Part shown: piece after piece, positions 21,552-32,219 of the stretch | How positions within the stretch are numbered: position 1 is the stretch's first letter | Layout: each line of letters starts with the position of its first letter | Source: Pseudomonas sp. 8O | GTDB taxonomy: Bacteria > Pseudomonadota > Gammaproteobacteria > Pseudomonadales > Pseudomonadaceae | Direction of reading: 5' to 3' | DNA length: 64,000 nucleotides | Assembly (NCBI RefSeq): GCF_902506495.1 | Contig: NZ_LR733264.1 | Location: forward strand, 2,099,403-2,163,402 | Program-made: the position numbers and the translations under genes | Notes under the pieces: generated by a model | Told to the model about the DNA's origin: nothing | The model's database searches: none | Seen by the model: only the letters and a program-made list of their open reading frames with translations

Positions 21552-22654
21552 TAAAGACGCATCGGCATGACAACGTAGGCAGAATCGTCGTTGTCGGCTT
21601 CCTGCAGCAGGGCACTGCTGTTGGAGTCGGAGAGAATCAGGCGCACCTGCTCGGTGCCCATCACGCCCAGCACATCCAGCAGATAGCTAACGTTGAAGCC
21701 AATCTCCAGGCCGCTGCCTGCATAGTCGACAACGATCTCTTCCTCGGCTTCTTCCTGCTCAGGGTTGTTGGCCTGAATCTTCAGCAGACCAGACGCCAGG
21801 GTCAGGCGAATACCACGGTACTTCTCGTTGGACAGAATCGCGGTGCGGCTGAACGCTTCACGCAGGCCCTGACGATCCGCCAGCACCAGCTTGTCACCAC
21901 CACGCGGCAGCACGCGCTCGTAATCCGGGAACTTGCCGTCCACCAGTTTCGAGGTGAAGGTGAACTCGCCGGTGTTGGCGCGGATGTGGTGCTGACCGAG
22001 AACGATGGCAACTTCGGCGTCTTGCTCGGTGAGCAGACGAGCCAGTTCGAGAATACCCTTACGCGGCACGATTACCTGATGCTTGCCTTCCTGCTGGATG
22101 ATCGCTTCCATCGAGCACATGGCCAGACGGTGACCGTCGGTGGCGACCGCACGCAACAGACCACTCTGTACTTCCAGGAGCATGCCGTTGAGGTAGTAGC
22201 GCACATCCTGCTGGGCCATGGCGAAGCTGGTGCGTTCGATCAAACGACGCAACTTGGCTTGCGGCAGGTTGAAAGTCAGCGAACCCGGACCTTCCTCGAC
22301 GGTGGGGAAGTCGTTGGCCGGCAGAGTCGACAGGGTGAAACGACTGCGACCGGCCTTGACCAGCAGCTTCTGATCATCAACACGAATGTCGATCAGCGCG
22401 TCGCTGGGCAGGCTTTTGCAGATGTCCATCAACTTGCGCGCCGGCACAGTGATCTCACCCGGTTCGGCGGCATCTTCGAGTGTGACGCGGCCAACCAGTT
22501 CGACCTCGAGGTCGGTACCGGTAAGCGACAGCTGCTGGCCTTCGACCACCAGCAGCACGTTGGACAATACCGGCAGCGTCTGGCGTCGTTCCACGACACC
22601 GGCGACCAGTTGCAGGGGTTTCAACAGGGCTTCGCGTTGAATAGTGAAATGCAT
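21551..22654 (-). CDS. dnaN: DNA polymerase III beta sliding clamp
   Basis: A protein of 367 residues, the usual length, starting [17 protein letters not shown] and ending VVMPMRL. It shows the three repeated clamp domains by overall sequence. The dimeric ring encircles DNA and tethers polymerase III. It lies 38 bases after dnaA, with a stop-start overlap to recF. Confidence 0.98.
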
Positions 22655-22692
22655 GGTCTAGTCCCTTGCCTCGTGGAGCTGCATTGATTTGA

Positions 22693-24183
22693 TCAGGTTG
22701 TCAGGGTGCGCAGCAGGTTCTTGTAGTCCTCGCGGATGTCCGCGTCGGATCCCCTAAGTTCAGCAATCTTACGGCATGCGTGCAACACCGTGGTGTGATC
22801 GCGGCCGCCGAAGGCCACACCGATTTCCGGCAGGCTGTGATTGGTCAGTTCCTTCGATAATGCCATGGCCACCTGACGTGGCCGGGCGATCGAGCGCGAC
22901 CGACGCTTGGAAAGCAGATCGGTGATCTTGATCTTGTAGTACTCGGCGGTGGTGCGCTGAATATTGTCGATGCTGACCAGCTTGTCCTGCAGGGCCAGCA
23001 GATCCTTGAGCGACTCGCGGATCAGTTCGATGGTGATGTCGCGGCCCATGAAGTGCGAGTGAGCGATCACGCGTTTCAGCGCGCCTTCCAGCTCACGCAC
23101 GTTGGAGCGAATACGCTGGGCAATGAAGAACGCGGCATCGTGCGGCAGATCGACCTTGGCCTGGTCGGCCTTCTTCATCAGGATTGCCACGCGAGTTTCC
23201 AGTTCGGGCGGTTCGACCGCCACGGTCAGGCCCCAGCCGAAGCGCGACTTCAAGCGCTCTTCCAGACCTTCGATCTCTTTCGGGTAGCGGTCGCTGGTGA
23301 GGATCACCTGCTGCCCCCCTTCGAGCAGCGCGTTGAAGGTGTGGAAGAACTCCTCCTGGGAGCGCTCCTTCTTGGCGAAGAACTGGATGTCATCGATCAG
23401 CAGCGCATCGACCGAACGATAGAAGCGCTTGAATTCGTTGATGGCGTTGAGCTGCAACGCCTTGACCATGTCGGCGACGAATCGCTCGGAATGCAGGTAA
23501 ACCACCTTGGCGTTAGGGTTCTTCGCCAGCAGGTGGTTACCCACGGCATGCATCAGGTGAGTCTTGCCCAGGCCGACGCCGCCATAAAGGAACAGCGGGT
23601 TGTAACCGTGCTTGGGGTTGTCCGCCACCTGCCAGGCGGCAGCGCGCGCCAACTGGTTCGACTTGCCCTCGACGAAGTTATCGAAGGTGAAAGTACGATT
23701 GAGGTAGCTGGTGTGCTTCAGGCCACCTTCGACCTGTACGGTACGTTCGGTGCGTGGCGCAACGGCTGGGGTCGGCGGTTGCGGCGCTGAGCCTGCCATG
23801 GAGTCGAAGCTGGCACGCGACGGCTCTTGCTGCGCCGGCGGCGGCACTGGCTTGCTGACGGCTGCTGCTGCCTGCACCTGAGCGGCACGTGCAGCAGCAG
23901 GCAACGGGGCCGTTGGCGCAACACGGGCAGTGGCTGCGCGTTTGCTGCCTATTAATAAGGAAAGCGCAGGTACCAGACCGCCGGCACGCTCACCGAGCAA
24001 CTCAAGCAAACGGCTCAGGTATTTCTCGTTGACCCAGTCGAGTACGAAACGATTCGGCGCATACACGCGCAGCTCGTCGCCTTCGGCTTCGACCTGCAGA
24101 GGACGGATCCAGGTGTTGAATTGCTGGGCCGGCAACTCGTCGCGCAAAAGCTCGACGCATTGCTGCCATAGTTCCACTGACAC
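22693..24183 (-). CDS. dnaA: Chromosomal replication initiator DnaA
   Basis: A protein of 496 residues with a GTG start at 24183. Domain I is residues 1-80; an Ala/Pro/Gln-rich linker runs from 85 to 150. The AAA+ domain carries Walker [10 protein letters not shown] at 201-209 and Walker [10 protein letters not shown]. The C-terminal DNA-binding domain ends with the box-reading helix region [15 protein letters not shown]. It initiates replication at the origin next to it. A DnaA box (24248) lies about 65 bases upstream of the start, consistent with autoregulation. Confidence 0.98.
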   Translation of the reverse strand: MSVELWQQCVELLRDELPAQQFNTWIRPLQVEAEGDELRVYAPNRFVLDWVNEKYLSRLLELLGERAGGLVPALSLLIGSKRAATARVAPTAPLPAAARAAQVQAAAAVSKPVPPPAQQEPSRASFDSMAGSAPQPPTPAVAPRTERTVQVEGGLKHTSYLNRTFTFDNFVEGKSNQLARAAAWQVADNPKHGYNPLFLYGGVGLGKTHLMHAVGNHLLAKNPNAKVVYLHSERFVADMVKALQLNAINEFKRFYRSVDALLIDDIQFFAKKERSQEEFFHTFNALLEGGQQVILTSDRYPKEIEGLEERLKSRFGWGLTVAVEPPELETRVAILMKKADQAKVDLPHDAAFFIAQRIRSNVRELEGALKRVIAHSHFMGRDITIELIRESLKDLLALQDKLVSIDNIQRTTAEYYKIKITDLLSKRRSRSIARPRQVAMALSKELTNHSLPEIGVAFGGRDHTTVLHACRKIAELRGSDADIREDYKNLLRTLTT

Positions 24184-24616
24184 TGACTATCCCCTATCCA
24201 GGCGGCGATGCAAAAAACAGCAGCCATTGTAACGGCCAACGACCGAGTTATCCACATAGCAGAGGGTAGATGGCCAAGTAAAATCAAAGCCTTAGTTCCA
24301 TTCATCAGGCTTATCAGCCACCCCATAAGCCTTGTGGATAAGCACCCGATAAGCTTCTGTAAAACCTTGGGGATGAACGGTCGGATAACCACGCTGTGGG
24401 TAACCCGGCTTTCTATCCTCAGGCTATATGCAGGACACGCACAGACGAACCACGCCTTTTGGACAGACTTATCATCGCCGGATGAGCAAGCAGAACGCTG
24501 CCATCAGAGGGTTGTCCACAGACATTGGCAGCACCATTCAACATAAACATAGAAAAAGAGCTTTAAACCCTTTTCCTTCTTTCTATTTCTATCTGGTGAA
24601 TAAGGCTGGTTGGAAA
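24184..24616. other. Replication origin oriC between dnaA and rpmH
   Basis: This is a non-coding stretch with DnaA boxes: TTATCCACA 24248-24256, TGTGGATAA 24333-24341, TGTGGGTAA 24395-24403, a weaker TTATCATCG from 24469, and TTGTCCACA 24512-24520. An AT-rich core follows from 24541 (ACATAAACATAG then T/A-rich to about 24595), a candidate unwinding element. The position between dnaA and rpmH is the known oriC location in Pseudomonas. Short open frames across it have no gene-like features. Confidence 0.92.
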
Positions 24617-24645
24617 TTGACCTACCGCGCGGCTTTCTCTAGAAT
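24617..24645 (+). promoter_or_regulatory. Sigma-70 promoter of rpmH
   Basis: TTGACC (24617-24622) and TAGAAT (24640-24645) are separated by 17 bases and lie about 60 bases upstream of rpmH. This is the likely start of the rpmH-rnpA-yidD-yidC message. Confidence 0.75.
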
Positions 24646-24704
24646 TGCCGGTCTCTTAAAACCGGGGTCATACCGACCCTAGTCGATCACCCAGGTAACG
24701 CACC

Positions 24705-24839
24705 ATGAAACGCACTTTCCAACCCAGCACCATCAAGCGCGCTCGCACCCACGGTTTCCGTGCCCGTATGGCCACCAAGAACGGCCGTGCCGTCCTGTCG
24801 CGTCGTCGCGCCAAGGGCCGCAAGCGTCTTGCTGTCTAA
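24705..24839 (+). CDS. rpmH: 50S ribosomal protein L34
   Basis: A protein of 44 residues, beginning [18 protein letters not shown] and ending KGRKRLAV, very rich in Arg and Lys, the standard L34 length. It is a structural protein of the large ribosomal subunit. It lies downstream of oriC and 13 bases before rnpA, an almost universal pairing. Confidence 0.99.
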
Positions 24840-24852
24840 TTAATCCAGACAG

Positions 24853-25257
24853 GTGGTGAGTCGAGGCTTCGGCCGGGAAAAGCGACTGCTGACTCCCCGG
24901 CAATTCAAGGCAGTCTTCGACTCCCCAAGCGGTAAAGCTCCGGGCAAAAGTGTCCTGTTGCTAGCGCGCGATAACCAGCTTGATCATCCCCGCCTAGGTT
25001 TGGTGATCGGCAAGAAGAGCGTCAAGCTCGCCGTCGAGCGCAACCGCATCAAGCGTCAAATCCGCGAGTCCTTTCGCCTCAATCAGGACAACCTGACAGG
25101 CTGGGACATCGTGGTGGTCGCCCGCAAAGGGCTAGGTGATCTGGAGAATGGCGAGCTCGCTCAGCAGTTCGGCAAACTCTGGAAACGCTTGGCCCGAAGC
25201 CGGCCCAGTCGCGACGCAGACTTATCCCCCGGGACAAGCGACAATCCCCATGCGTAA
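24853..25257 (+). CDS. rnpA: Ribonuclease P protein component
   Basis: A protein of 134 residues starting with GTG ([18 protein letters not shown]); a second GTG follows at 24856. The conserved RNR region ([14 protein letters not shown]) is present. RnpA assists the catalytic RNA in 5' maturation of tRNA precursors. The last 8 bases overlap yidD. The C-terminal tail beyond residue 120 ([16 protein letters not shown]) looks disordered. Confidence 0.97.
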   Translation: MVSRGFGREKRLLTPRQFKAVFDSPSGKAPGKSVLLLARDNQLDHPRLGLVIGKKSVKLAVERNRIKRQIRESFRLNQDNLTGWDIVVVARKGLGDLENGELAQQFGKLWKRLARSRPSRDADLSPGTSDNPHA

Positions 25258-25495
25258 AGCGGCTCTAGCCTGTATACAGGTTTATCGCTACGCCATCAGT
25301 CCGCTGATGGCAAGTCATTGTCGCTTCTATCCCAGCTGCTCCTGCTATGCCTACGAAGCCATCGAGCAACATGGCTTCCTGCGTGGTGGCTGGCTGGCAG
25401 CACGCCGTCTTGGTCGCTGCCACCCCTGGAATGCCGGCGGTTTCGATCCGGTTCCACCCGTTAAAACATCCCGTTCCCCTTCGATGGCCGAATAA
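25250..25495 (+). CDS. yidD: Membrane protein insertion efficiency factor YidD
   Basis: A protein of 81 residues from the ATG at 25250, which overlaps rnpA. It has the family signature [24 protein letters not shown] and [14 protein letters not shown]. It is a small peripheral inner-membrane protein that helps YidC-dependent insertion. yidC begins 2 bases downstream. Confidence 0.97.
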   Translation: MRKAALACIQVYRYAISPLMASHCRFYPSCSCYAYEAIEQHGFLRGGWLAARRLGRCHPWNAGGFDPVPPVKTSRSPSMAE

Positions 25496-25497
25496 TC

Positions 25498-27243
25498 ATG
25501 GATATCCAACGTTCGATCCTGATCGTCGCCCTGGCAGTCGTGTCCTACCTCATGGTCCTGCAATGGAACGAGGACTATGGCCAGGCTGCCCTGCCAGCCG
25601 AGGTTAGTACCTCGACCGCTGCGACGCCTGCCCTGCCCGACACACCTGCTGCAACTGCCAGCGCCGGCGGCGACGACATCCCAACTGCCGTGGCCGAGCC
25701 GACTGCAGCTGCCGTTGCGCCTACCGCTGCTGCCAGTGACGAGCTGATTCGCGTCAAGACCGATGTGCTGGACCTGGCCATCGACCCGCGTGGTGGTGAT
25801 GTCGTGCAACTGCGTCTACCGCAGTACCCGCGTCGTCAGGATCGCCCGGACGTGCCGTTCCAGCTGTTTGACAACGGCAACGAGCGTACCTACCTGGCGC
25901 AGAGCGGCCTGATTGGCCAGAACGCCCCGGACAAATCCAGCGGTCGTTCCCTGTGGAGCAGCGAGAAGCAGAGCTACGAACTGGCCGAAGGCCAGGACAG
26001 CCTGGTGGTCGATCTCACGTTCAGCGAGAACGGCGTCAACTACATCAAGCGCTACAGCTTCAAGCGCGGCCTCAATCCGCAATGCTCGGCGCGTGAGCAA
26101 CAACTGAAGAAGCCTGGCTGCATCGATCCGTCCGCCTATCAGGTCGACGTGCGTTATCTGATCGACAACCAGAGCGAGCAAGCCTGGAGCGGCAACCTGT
26201 TCGCCCAGCTCAAGCGCGACAACAGCGGCGACCCGTCCTCGACCACCGCTACCGGCACCGCCACCTACCTCGGCGCCGCACTGTGGACCACCGAAGAGCC
26301 GTACAAGAAGGTATCGATGAAGGACATCGACAAACAGTCCTTCAAGGAAACCGTGCAGGGTGGCTGGGTCGCCTGGCTGCAGCACTACTTCGTCACCGCC
26401 TGGGTGCCGAACAAGGACAGCACCAATCTGGTACAGACTCGCAAGGACAGCCAGGGGAACTACATCGTCGGCTTCACTGGCCCGTCCATACAGGTCGCGG
26501 CCGGCGCTCAGGGCGAAACTGGCGCGATCCTCTACGCCGGTCCCAAGCTGCAGGAGCACCTGGGCACCCTGTCTCCGGGCCTGGAGCTGACCGTCGACTA
26601 CGGCTTCCTGTGGTTCCTCGCGCAGCCGATCTTCTGGCTGCTGCAAGTGATCCATGGCGTACTCGGCAACTGGGGCTGGTCGATCATCTTCCTGACCATC
26701 ATCATCAAGCTGATCTTCTTCCCGCTGTCTGCCGCCAGTTACCGCTCGATGGCGCGCATGCGTGCCGTATCACCGAAACTGCAGGCGCTGAAAGAGCAGC
26801 ACGGTGACGATCGCCAGAAGATGTCCCAGGCGATGATGGAGCTGTACAAGAAAGAGAAGATCAACCCGCTGGGCGGCTGCCTGCCGATCCTGGTGCAGAT
26901 GCCGGTCTTCCTCGCCCTGTACTGGGTGCTGCTGGAATCGGTCGAGATGCGTCAGGCGCCCTGGCTGCTGTGGATCACCGACCTGTCGATCAAGGATCCG
27001 TTCTTCATCCTGCCGATCATCATGGGCGCGACCATGTTCATCCAGCAGCAGCTCAACCCGACGCCGCCAGACCCCATGCAGGCCCGCGTGCTGAAGCTGA
27101 TGCCGATCATCTTCACCTTCTTCTTCCTGTGGTTCCCTGCAGGTCTGGTGCTGTACTGGGTAGTCAACAACTGCCTGTCCATCGCCCAGCAGTGGTACAT
27201 TACGCGCAAGATCGAAGCGGCAGCGAAACCGGCCAACGCCTGA
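25498..27243 (+). CDS. yidC: Membrane protein insertase YidC
   Basis: A protein of 581 residues, the gammaproteobacterial long form. An N-terminal membrane helix (about 5-22) is followed by an Ala/Thr/Pro-rich linker and a large periplasmic beta domain (to about 350). The conserved five-helix insertase core follows, with IIIKLIFFPLSAASYRSMA and GGCLPILVQMPVFLALYWVL. It inserts inner-membrane proteins alone or with SecYEG. A clear terminator follows. Confidence 0.98.
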   Translation: MDIQRSILIVALAVVSYLMVLQWNEDYGQAALPAEVSTSTAATPALPDTPAATASAGGDDIPTAVAEPTAAAVAPTAAASDELIRVKTDVLDLAIDPRGGDVVQLRLPQYPRRQDRPDVPFQLFDNGNERTYLAQSGLIGQNAPDKSSGRSLWSSEKQSYELAEGQDSLVVDLTFSENGVNYIKRYSFKRGLNPQCSAREQQLKKPGCIDPSAYQVDVRYLIDNQSEQAWSGNLFAQLKRDNSGDPSSTTATGTATYLGAALWTTEEPYKKVSMKDIDKQSFKETVQGGWVAWLQHYFVTAWVPNKDSTNLVQTRKDSQGNYIVGFTGPSIQVAAGAQGETGAILYAGPKLQEHLGTLSPGLELTVDYGFLWFLAQPIFWLLQVIHGVLGNWGWSIIFLTIIIKLIFFPLSAASYRSMARMRAVSPKLQALKEQHGDDRQKMSQAMMELYKKEKINPLGGCLPILVQMPVFLALYWVLLESVEMRQAPWLLWITDLSIKDPFFILPIIMGATMFIQQQLNPTPPDPMQARVLKLMPIIFTFFFLWFPAGLVLYWVVNNCLSIAQQWYITRKIEAAAKPANA

Positions 27244-27270
27244 TTCGCCAAGGCTTCCAAGCATCAAGCA

Positions 27271-27294
27271 AACGCCCCATGATTGGGGCGTTTT
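27271..27294 (+). terminator. Rho-independent terminator after yidC
   Basis: A 9-bp stem AACGCCCCA/TGGGGCGTT with a TGAT loop is followed by TT. It lies about 30 bases after the yidC stop. Confidence 0.88.
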
Positions 27295-27312
27295 GCTATC
27301 CAGGCATTTGTC

Positions 27313-27335
27313 GTAGGAGCGAGCTCTGCTCGCGA
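27313..27335. repeat. REP-like element (GTAGGAGC family), single copy
   Basis: GTAGGAGCGAGCTCTGCTCGCGA is a short palindromic unit of the Pseudomonas REP type. Related units occur at 28841, 50193-50245 and 55944-56003. It lies between the yidC terminator and mnmE. Confidence 0.75.
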
Positions 27336-27419
27336 ATCTCTGTATCCACAGGCTTTGCAAGCAGAGAACCAGGCTTCCCCTCGTTCCTATATTCAGTCGT
27401 ACGCATCGAGTAAACCGCC

Positions 27420-28787
27420 ATGAACCACGCCCGAGATACCATCGCCGCCGTCGCCACCGCCCAAGGTCGGGGTGGTGTGGGTATCGTGCGGGTATCTGGT
27501 CCTCTTGCGGGTCAATTGGCCCAGGCCATCTGCAGGCGCGAGTTGAAGCCACGCTTCGCTCATCACGGGCCGTTTTATGGCGAGAGCGAGATGACGCTGG
27601 ACGAAGGTCTGGCCATCTACTTTCCCGGTCCCAATTCCTTCACGGGTGAAGACGTACTGGAACTTCAGGGCCATGGTGGCCCGGTGGTGCTCGATCTGCT
27701 GCTACGCCGCTGCATGGCATTGGGTGCACGCCTGGCACGCCCGGGAGAGTTCAGCGAGCGCGCCTTCCTCAACGACAAGCTCGACCTGGCTCAAGCCGAG
27801 GCCATCGCCGATCTGATCGAGGCCAGCTCCGAACAGGCTGCACGCAATGCGCTGCGTTCGCTGCAGGGCGAGTTCTCCAAACGGGTGCATGCACTGACCG
27901 AGTCTTTGATCCAGCTACGCATCTACGTCGAAGCCGCCATCGACTTCCCCGAGGAGGAGATCGACTTTCTCGCCGATGGCCATGTGCTAAGCCAGCTCGA
28001 CAGCGTGCGTGCAAACTTATCCACAGTGCTGCGCGAAGCCGGCCAGGGCGCCTTGCTGCGCGACGGCATGACCGTGGTAATCGCCGGCCGGCCCAATGCC
28101 GGCAAATCCAGCCTGCTCAACGCACTGGCCGGGCGTGAAGCGGCCATCGTCACCGATATCGCCGGCACCACCCGCGACGTGCTGCGCGAACATATCCACA
28201 TCGACGGCATGCCCCTGCATGTGGTCGACACCGCCGGCCTGCGTGACACTGACGACCAGGTCGAGCGCATCGGCGTGGAACGCGCGCTGAAGGCCATTAG
28301 CGAGGCTGATCGCGTGCTACTGGTGGTGGACTCCACAGCGCCGGAAGCGGCTGATCCTTTCGCCCTGTGGCCTGAGTTTCTGGAACAGCGCCCGGATCCG
28401 GCACACGTCACCCTGATCCGTAACAAGGCCGATCTCTCTGGTGAGGCAGTCACACTGCAAACCAGCGCCGATGGCCACGTCACCCTCAGCCTGTCAGCCA
28501 AATCCGCAGACGGCCTGGAACTGCTGCGCGAACACCTGAAAGCCTGCATGGGTTATCAACAGACCGCAGAGAGCGGCTTCAGCGCGCGACGCCGCCATCT
28601 CGAAGCACTGCATCAGGCCGAGCAGCACCTCGAGCACGGCCGCAACCAGCTCACCCTGATGGGCGCAGGTGAACTGCTGGCCGAGGATCTACGCATGGCC
28701 CAACAAGCGCTGGGTGAGATCACTGGCGCCTTCAGTAGCGACGACCTGCTGGGGCGCATCTTCTCCAGCTTCTGCATCGGTAAGTGA
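27420..28787 (+). CDS. mnmE: tRNA modification GTPase MnmE
   Basis: A protein of 455 residues. The N-terminal tetrahydrofolate-binding domain begins [20 protein letters not shown]. The G domain has GRPNAGKSS at 223-231, [10 protein letters not shown] and NKAD. The C-terminus is CIGK, with the conserved cysteine. With MnmG it makes the 5-carboxymethylaminomethyl modification of wobble uridines. Unlike the E. coli arrangement, mnmE here is followed by the second origin-like region and then mnmG. A perfect DnaA box lies inside it at 28017-28025. Confidence 0.97.
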   Translation: MNHARDTIAAVATAQGRGGVGIVRVSGPLAGQLAQAICRRELKPRFAHHGPFYGESEMTLDEGLAIYFPGPNSFTGEDVLELQGHGGPVVLDLLLRRCMALGARLARPGEFSERAFLNDKLDLAQAEAIADLIEASSEQAARNALRSLQGEFSKRVHALTESLIQLRIYVEAAIDFPEEEIDFLADGHVLSQLDSVRANLSTVLREAGQGALLRDGMTVVIAGRPNAGKSSLLNALAGREAAIVTDIAGTTRDVLREHIHIDGMPLHVVDTAGLRDTDDQVERIGVERALKAISEADRVLLVVDSTAPEAADPFALWPEFLEQRPDPAHVTLIRNKADLSGEAVTLQTSADGHVTLSLSAKSADGLELLREHLKACMGYQQTAESGFSARRRHLEALHQAEQHLEHGRNQLTLMGAGELLAEDLRMAQQALGEITGAFSSDDLLGRIFSSFCIGK

Positions 28788-28823
28788 AGCCACATACTCA
28801 GGCGCTCTGCATTCACCATCCTC

Positions 28824-29365
28824 TTATCCACAGCTAGCCTGCAGGAGCGGATTTATCCGCGAAAAGAGCATAGGTCGCGTCATCAATCCTGCTCTTGCTG
28901 CCTTCCCGGATTTCATCCGGGCTACGAACTGCAGGCCAGACGCAGGCTGCGTCTCAGACTGGTACCGATGGCAATCGTCGGCTCGCCCAGCCCTCCTTAC
29001 ATAAGCTTGAGACCTATCAAGGGCTAACACGACACTGTGACAATGCCCGGTTTTCAGCCGAATTCCGGGCTCTCTGAAGATTTATTCATAGCGAAATAAA
29101 CCCTGTGGAAAACCACACCTGAACCCTGCCCATAACCCTATGACAAAGCTGGGCGTAACTCCCCCTGTGGGTAACTGGCACTTTCATCCACAGTGGTTCA
29201 GCAGCTTTCTCAGTGGAACCGAGCAGGAATAACACAGGCTTATCATTCGCTGTACACCAGTAGCTGCATGGCTTAGAAAGCTTTATCCACAGAAAAGGTT
29301 CTCTCCATACATAAACATAAAGAACAAGCTTTATAAAAATTCTCTCTTTTCTATTCTTTATAAGC
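28824..29365. other. Second origin-like region between mnmE and mnmG
   Basis: This non-coding stretch carries perfect TTATCCACA at 28824-28832 and 29283-29291, one-mismatch boxes TGTGGAAAA 29104-29112, TGTGGGTAA 29166-29174 and TCATCCACA 29184-29192, and a weaker TTATCATTC from 29240. An AT-rich core runs from 29309 (ACATAAACATAA) to about 29362. The box order and distances to the core copy those of oriC (see findings). Two chromosomal origins have been reported for P. aeruginosa, so this may be the second. Confidence 0.75.
28841..28925. repeat. Two short interspersed palindromes downstream of mnmE
   Basis: A REP-like unit GCAGGAGCGGATTTATCCGC (28841-28860) is followed by a CCCGGATTTCATCCGGGCTAC unit (28905-28925). 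The latter belongs to the same family as the 21-bp inverted repeat at 54200-54259. Both are non-coding and may act in transcript ends. Confidence 0.7.
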
Positions 29366-29550
29366 CTGAGCGCACTTTTCATCAGGATAGGGTCATCAGG
29401 TAAAGGCTCAAGCATAGAAGAACATAGCCAACCAGCTGGCTATTTTTTGTGCAGAAGGCTTCATTCAGCAGGCTGAAGCCCCTATACTTGCCGCCTTTCT
29501 GATCGGGCATGGCGCGAGCGCGCCCGAACGATGGAAGCCTTCGCAGCATG

Positions 29551-29600
29551 CCCGCCCTCATCCGGCGCTATGCGCCACCTTCTCCCCCAGGGAGAAGGGC
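29551..29600. repeat. Double-hairpin repeat upstream of mnmG
   Basis: Two adjacent palindromes, GGCGC-TAT-GCGCC and CCTTCTCCC...GGGAGAAGG, form a common proteobacterial intergenic element. It lies about 70 bases before the mnmG start and could form a 5' leader structure. It also creates a misleading open frame into mnmG. Confidence 0.65.
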
Positions 29601-29671
29601 ATCATGGAGGGCGTCGCTACGCGACTTTCACGCTACAAAAGATCCCTTTCTCAACAGGCACGAGGTGCGTG

Positions 29672-31564
29672 GTGGATTTCCCTTCCCGTTTTGACGTGAT
29701 CGTGATCGGCGGCGGTCATGCCGGTACCGAAGCAGCTCTGGCTGCAGCACGCATGGGCGTGAAGACCCTGCTGCTCACCCACAATGTCGAGACCCTAGGC
29801 CAGATGAGCTGCAACCCTGCCATCGGCGGGATCGGCAAGAGTCACCTGGTCAAGGAAATCGATGCCCTTGGCGGCGCCATGGCCATCGCTACCGACAAGG
29901 GCGGTATCCAGTTCCGTATTCTCAACAGCCGCAAAGGCCCAGCCGTACGTGCGACTCGCGCGCAGGCCGACCGCGTGCTGTACAAGGCCGCAGTACGCGA
30001 GATTCTGGAAAACCAGGCCAACCTGTGGATTTTTCAACAGGCTGCTGATGACCTGATTGTGGAAAACGCTCAAGTCAAGGGCGTGGTCACCCAGATGGGC
30101 CTCAGGTTCCACGCGGATTCCGTGGTGTTGACCACAGGCACCTTCCTCGGCGGACTTATCCACATTGGTCTGCAGAACTACTCTGGCGGCCGTGCCGGTG
30201 ATCCACCTTCCATCGCCCTGGCGCATCGACTGCGTGAACTGCCACTGCGCGTCGGTCGCCTGAAGACCGGTACGCCGCCACGCATCGACGGTCGTTCGGT
30301 GGATTTCTCGGTGATGACCGAGCAGCCGGGCGACACCCCTACGCCGCTGATGTCCTTCCTCGGCAAGCGTGAACATCAACCGAAGCAGATCAGTTGCTGG
30401 ATCACCCACACCAACGCGCGTACTCACGAGATCATCGCCGCCAACCTCGACCGCTCGCCGATGTACTCCGGTGTGATCGAAGGTGTAGGCCCGCGTTATT
30501 GCCCGTCGATCGAGGACAAGATCCATCGCTTCGCCGACAAGGACAGCCACCAGGTGTTCATCGAGCCGGAAGGCCTGACCACCCATGAGCTGTACCCCAA
30601 CGGCATCTCCACTTCACTGCCGTTCGATGTGCAGCTGGAGATCGTGCGCAGCATCCGTGGCATGGAAAACGCCCACATCGTGCGCCCTGGATATGCCATC
30701 GAATACGACTACTTCGATCCGCGTGATCTCAAGTACAGCCTGGAAACCAAGGTCATCGGCGGGCTGTTCTTCGCTGGCCAGATCAACGGTACCACCGGCT
30801 ACGAAGAAGCCGGCGCTCAGGGCCTGCTTGCCGGCTGCAACGCCGCGCTGCGCGCGCAGGGCAAGGAAGCCTGGTGCCCGCGTCGTGACGAAGCCTACAT
30901 CGGCGTACTGGTCGATGACCTGATCACCCTGGGCACCCAGGAGCCGTACCGCATGTTCACCTCGCGTGCCGAATACCGGCTGATTCTGCGTGAGGACAAC
31001 GCCGACCTGCGCCTGACCGAGAAAGGCCGCGAGCTGGGTCTGATCGACGACGAGCGTTGGGCGGCCTTCGAGGCCAAGCGTGAAGGTATCGTGCAGGAAG
31101 AACAGCGCCTGAAGAGCACCTGGGTGCGCCCAGGCACGCCGCAAGGCGATGCCATCGCCGCGCGTTTCGGTACGCCGCTGGCCCACGAATACAACCTGCT
31201 CAACCTGCTGGCTCGCCCGGAGATCGATTACGCCACGCTGGTCGAACTGACCGACGCGCCGGTTGTGGATAACCAGGTGGCCGAGCAGGTAGAGATCAAG
31301 ACCAAGTACGCCGGCTACATCGACCGCCAACAGGACGAGATCGCCAAGCTGCGGGCCAGTGAGGACACCAAACTGCCGGATGACCTGGACTATGCCTCGA
31401 TCTCCGGGCTGTCCAAGGAAATCCAGTTCAAGCTCGGCAGCACCCGCCCAGCCACGCTTGGCCAGGCTTCACGGATACCGGGGGTCACCCCGGCGGCGAT
31501 TTCCCTGCTGCTGATTCACCTGAAAAAACGCAGCGCCGGACAGAAGCTGGAGCAAAGCGCCTGA
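29672..31564 (+). CDS. mnmG: tRNA uridine-5-carboxymethylaminomethyl modification enzyme MnmG (GidA)
   Basis: A protein of 630 residues when started at the GTG at 29672, giving M-D-F-P-S-R-F and exactly the P. aeruginosa length. The open frame extends 47 codons upstream but runs through a repeat element. The FAD-binding motif [12 protein letters not shown] is at the N-terminus, and a conserved [10 protein letters not shown] block follows. It partners MnmE. Two perfect DnaA boxes fall inside the gene (30156 and 31264). Confidence 0.97.
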   Translation: MDFPSRFDVIVIGGGHAGTEAALAAARMGVKTLLLTHNVETLGQMSCNPAIGGIGKSHLVKEIDALGGAMAIATDKGGIQFRILNSRKGPAVRATRAQADRVLYKAAVREILENQANLWIFQQAADDLIVENAQVKGVVTQMGLRFHADSVVLTTGTFLGGLIHIGLQNYSGGRAGDPPSIALAHRLRELPLRVGRLKTGTPPRIDGRSVDFSVMTEQPGDTPTPLMSFLGKREHQPKQISCWITHTNARTHEIIAANLDRSPMYSGVIEGVGPRYCPSIEDKIHRFADKDSHQVFIEPEGLTTHELYPNGISTSLPFDVQLEIVRSIRGMENAHIVRPGYAIEYDYFDPRDLKYSLETKVIGGLFFAGQINGTTGYEEAGAQGLLAGCNAALRAQGKEAWCPRRDEAYIGVLVDDLITLGTQEPYRMFTSRAEYRLILREDNADLRLTEKGRELGLIDDERWAAFEAKREGIVQEEQRLKSTWVRPGTPQGDAIAARFGTPLAHEYNLLNLLARPEIDYATLVELTDAPVVDNQVAEQVEIKTKYAGYIDRQQDEIAKLRASEDTKLPDDLDYASISGLSKEIQFKLGSTRPATLGQASRIPGVTPAAISLLLIHLKKRSAGQKLEQSA

Positions 31565-32208
31565 TGTCGGTCACTCATCGTCACGCCGAAGAACTGATCC
31601 AGGGTGCCCGCGAGCTTGGTATCGAACTCAGCGCGCAGCAGCAGGAACAACTGCTCGCCTACCTGGGCCTGCTGATCAAGTGGAACAAGGCTTACAACCT
31701 CACTGCGGTGCGCGACCCCGACGAGATGGTTTCGCGCCATCTGCTCGACAGCCTGTCGGTGGTGCCGTTCGTGGCCGAGCTTGGGGATAACTGGCTGGAC
31801 GTCGGCAGCGGCGGCGGCATGCCCGGTGTTCCGCTGGCAATCATGTTCCCCGAGCGGCGTTTCACCCTGCTCGACTCCAACGGCAAGAAAACCCGTTTTC
31901 TGGTGCAGGTGAAACTGGAGCTGAAACTCGCCAACCTCGAGGTTGTCCACAACCGGGTCGAAGCGTATCGCCCCGAGCAGCCGTTCGACGGTATCAGCTC
32001 GCGGGCGTTCAGCAGCCTGGAAGACTTCAGCAACTGGACACGTCACCTCGGCAGCGTCGACACCTTCTGGCTGGCGATGAAAGGCGTGCACCCGGATGAC
32101 GAGTTGCAAGCTCTGCCGACCGACTTCCGTCTCAGTGCCACGCATGTGTTGCGGGTTCCCGGTTGCCAAGGCCAGCGCCATCTGTTGATACTGCGTCGCT
32201 CGGTCTAA
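31564..32208 (+). CDS. rsmG: 16S rRNA (guanine527-N7)-methyltransferase RsmG (GidB)
   Basis: A protein of 214 residues, with the ATG overlapping the mnmG stop by one base. The SAM-binding motif [18 protein letters not shown] and the following [14 protein letters not shown] are intact. It methylates G527 of 16S rRNA. It lies in the mnmG-rsmG-parA-parB cluster. Confidence 0.97.
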   Translation: MSVTHRHAEELIQGARELGIELSAQQQEQLLAYLGLLIKWNKAYNLTAVRDPDEMVSRHLLDSLSVVPFVAELGDNWLDVGSGGGMPGVPLAIMFPERRFTLLDSNGKKTRFLVQVKLELKLANLEVVHNRVEAYRPEQPFDGISSRAFSSLEDFSNWTRHLGSVDTFWLAMKGVHPDDELQALPTDFRLSATHVLRVPGCQGQRHLLILRRSV

Positions 32209-32219
32209 GGGGAAAGAAG

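Noticed and set aside
24208-24546. Open frames across oriC
   Set aside because: They cover DnaA boxes and AT-rich core, with no ribosome-binding site and no protein-like pattern.
29086-29415. Minus-strand open frame in the mnmE-mnmG gap
   Set aside because: It lies on the origin-like boxes and AT-rich core and has no coding features.
29531-29671. Longer N-terminus of MnmG
   Set aside because: The extra 47 residues are encoded by a hairpin repeat; the GTG at 29672 gives the standard 630-residue protein.
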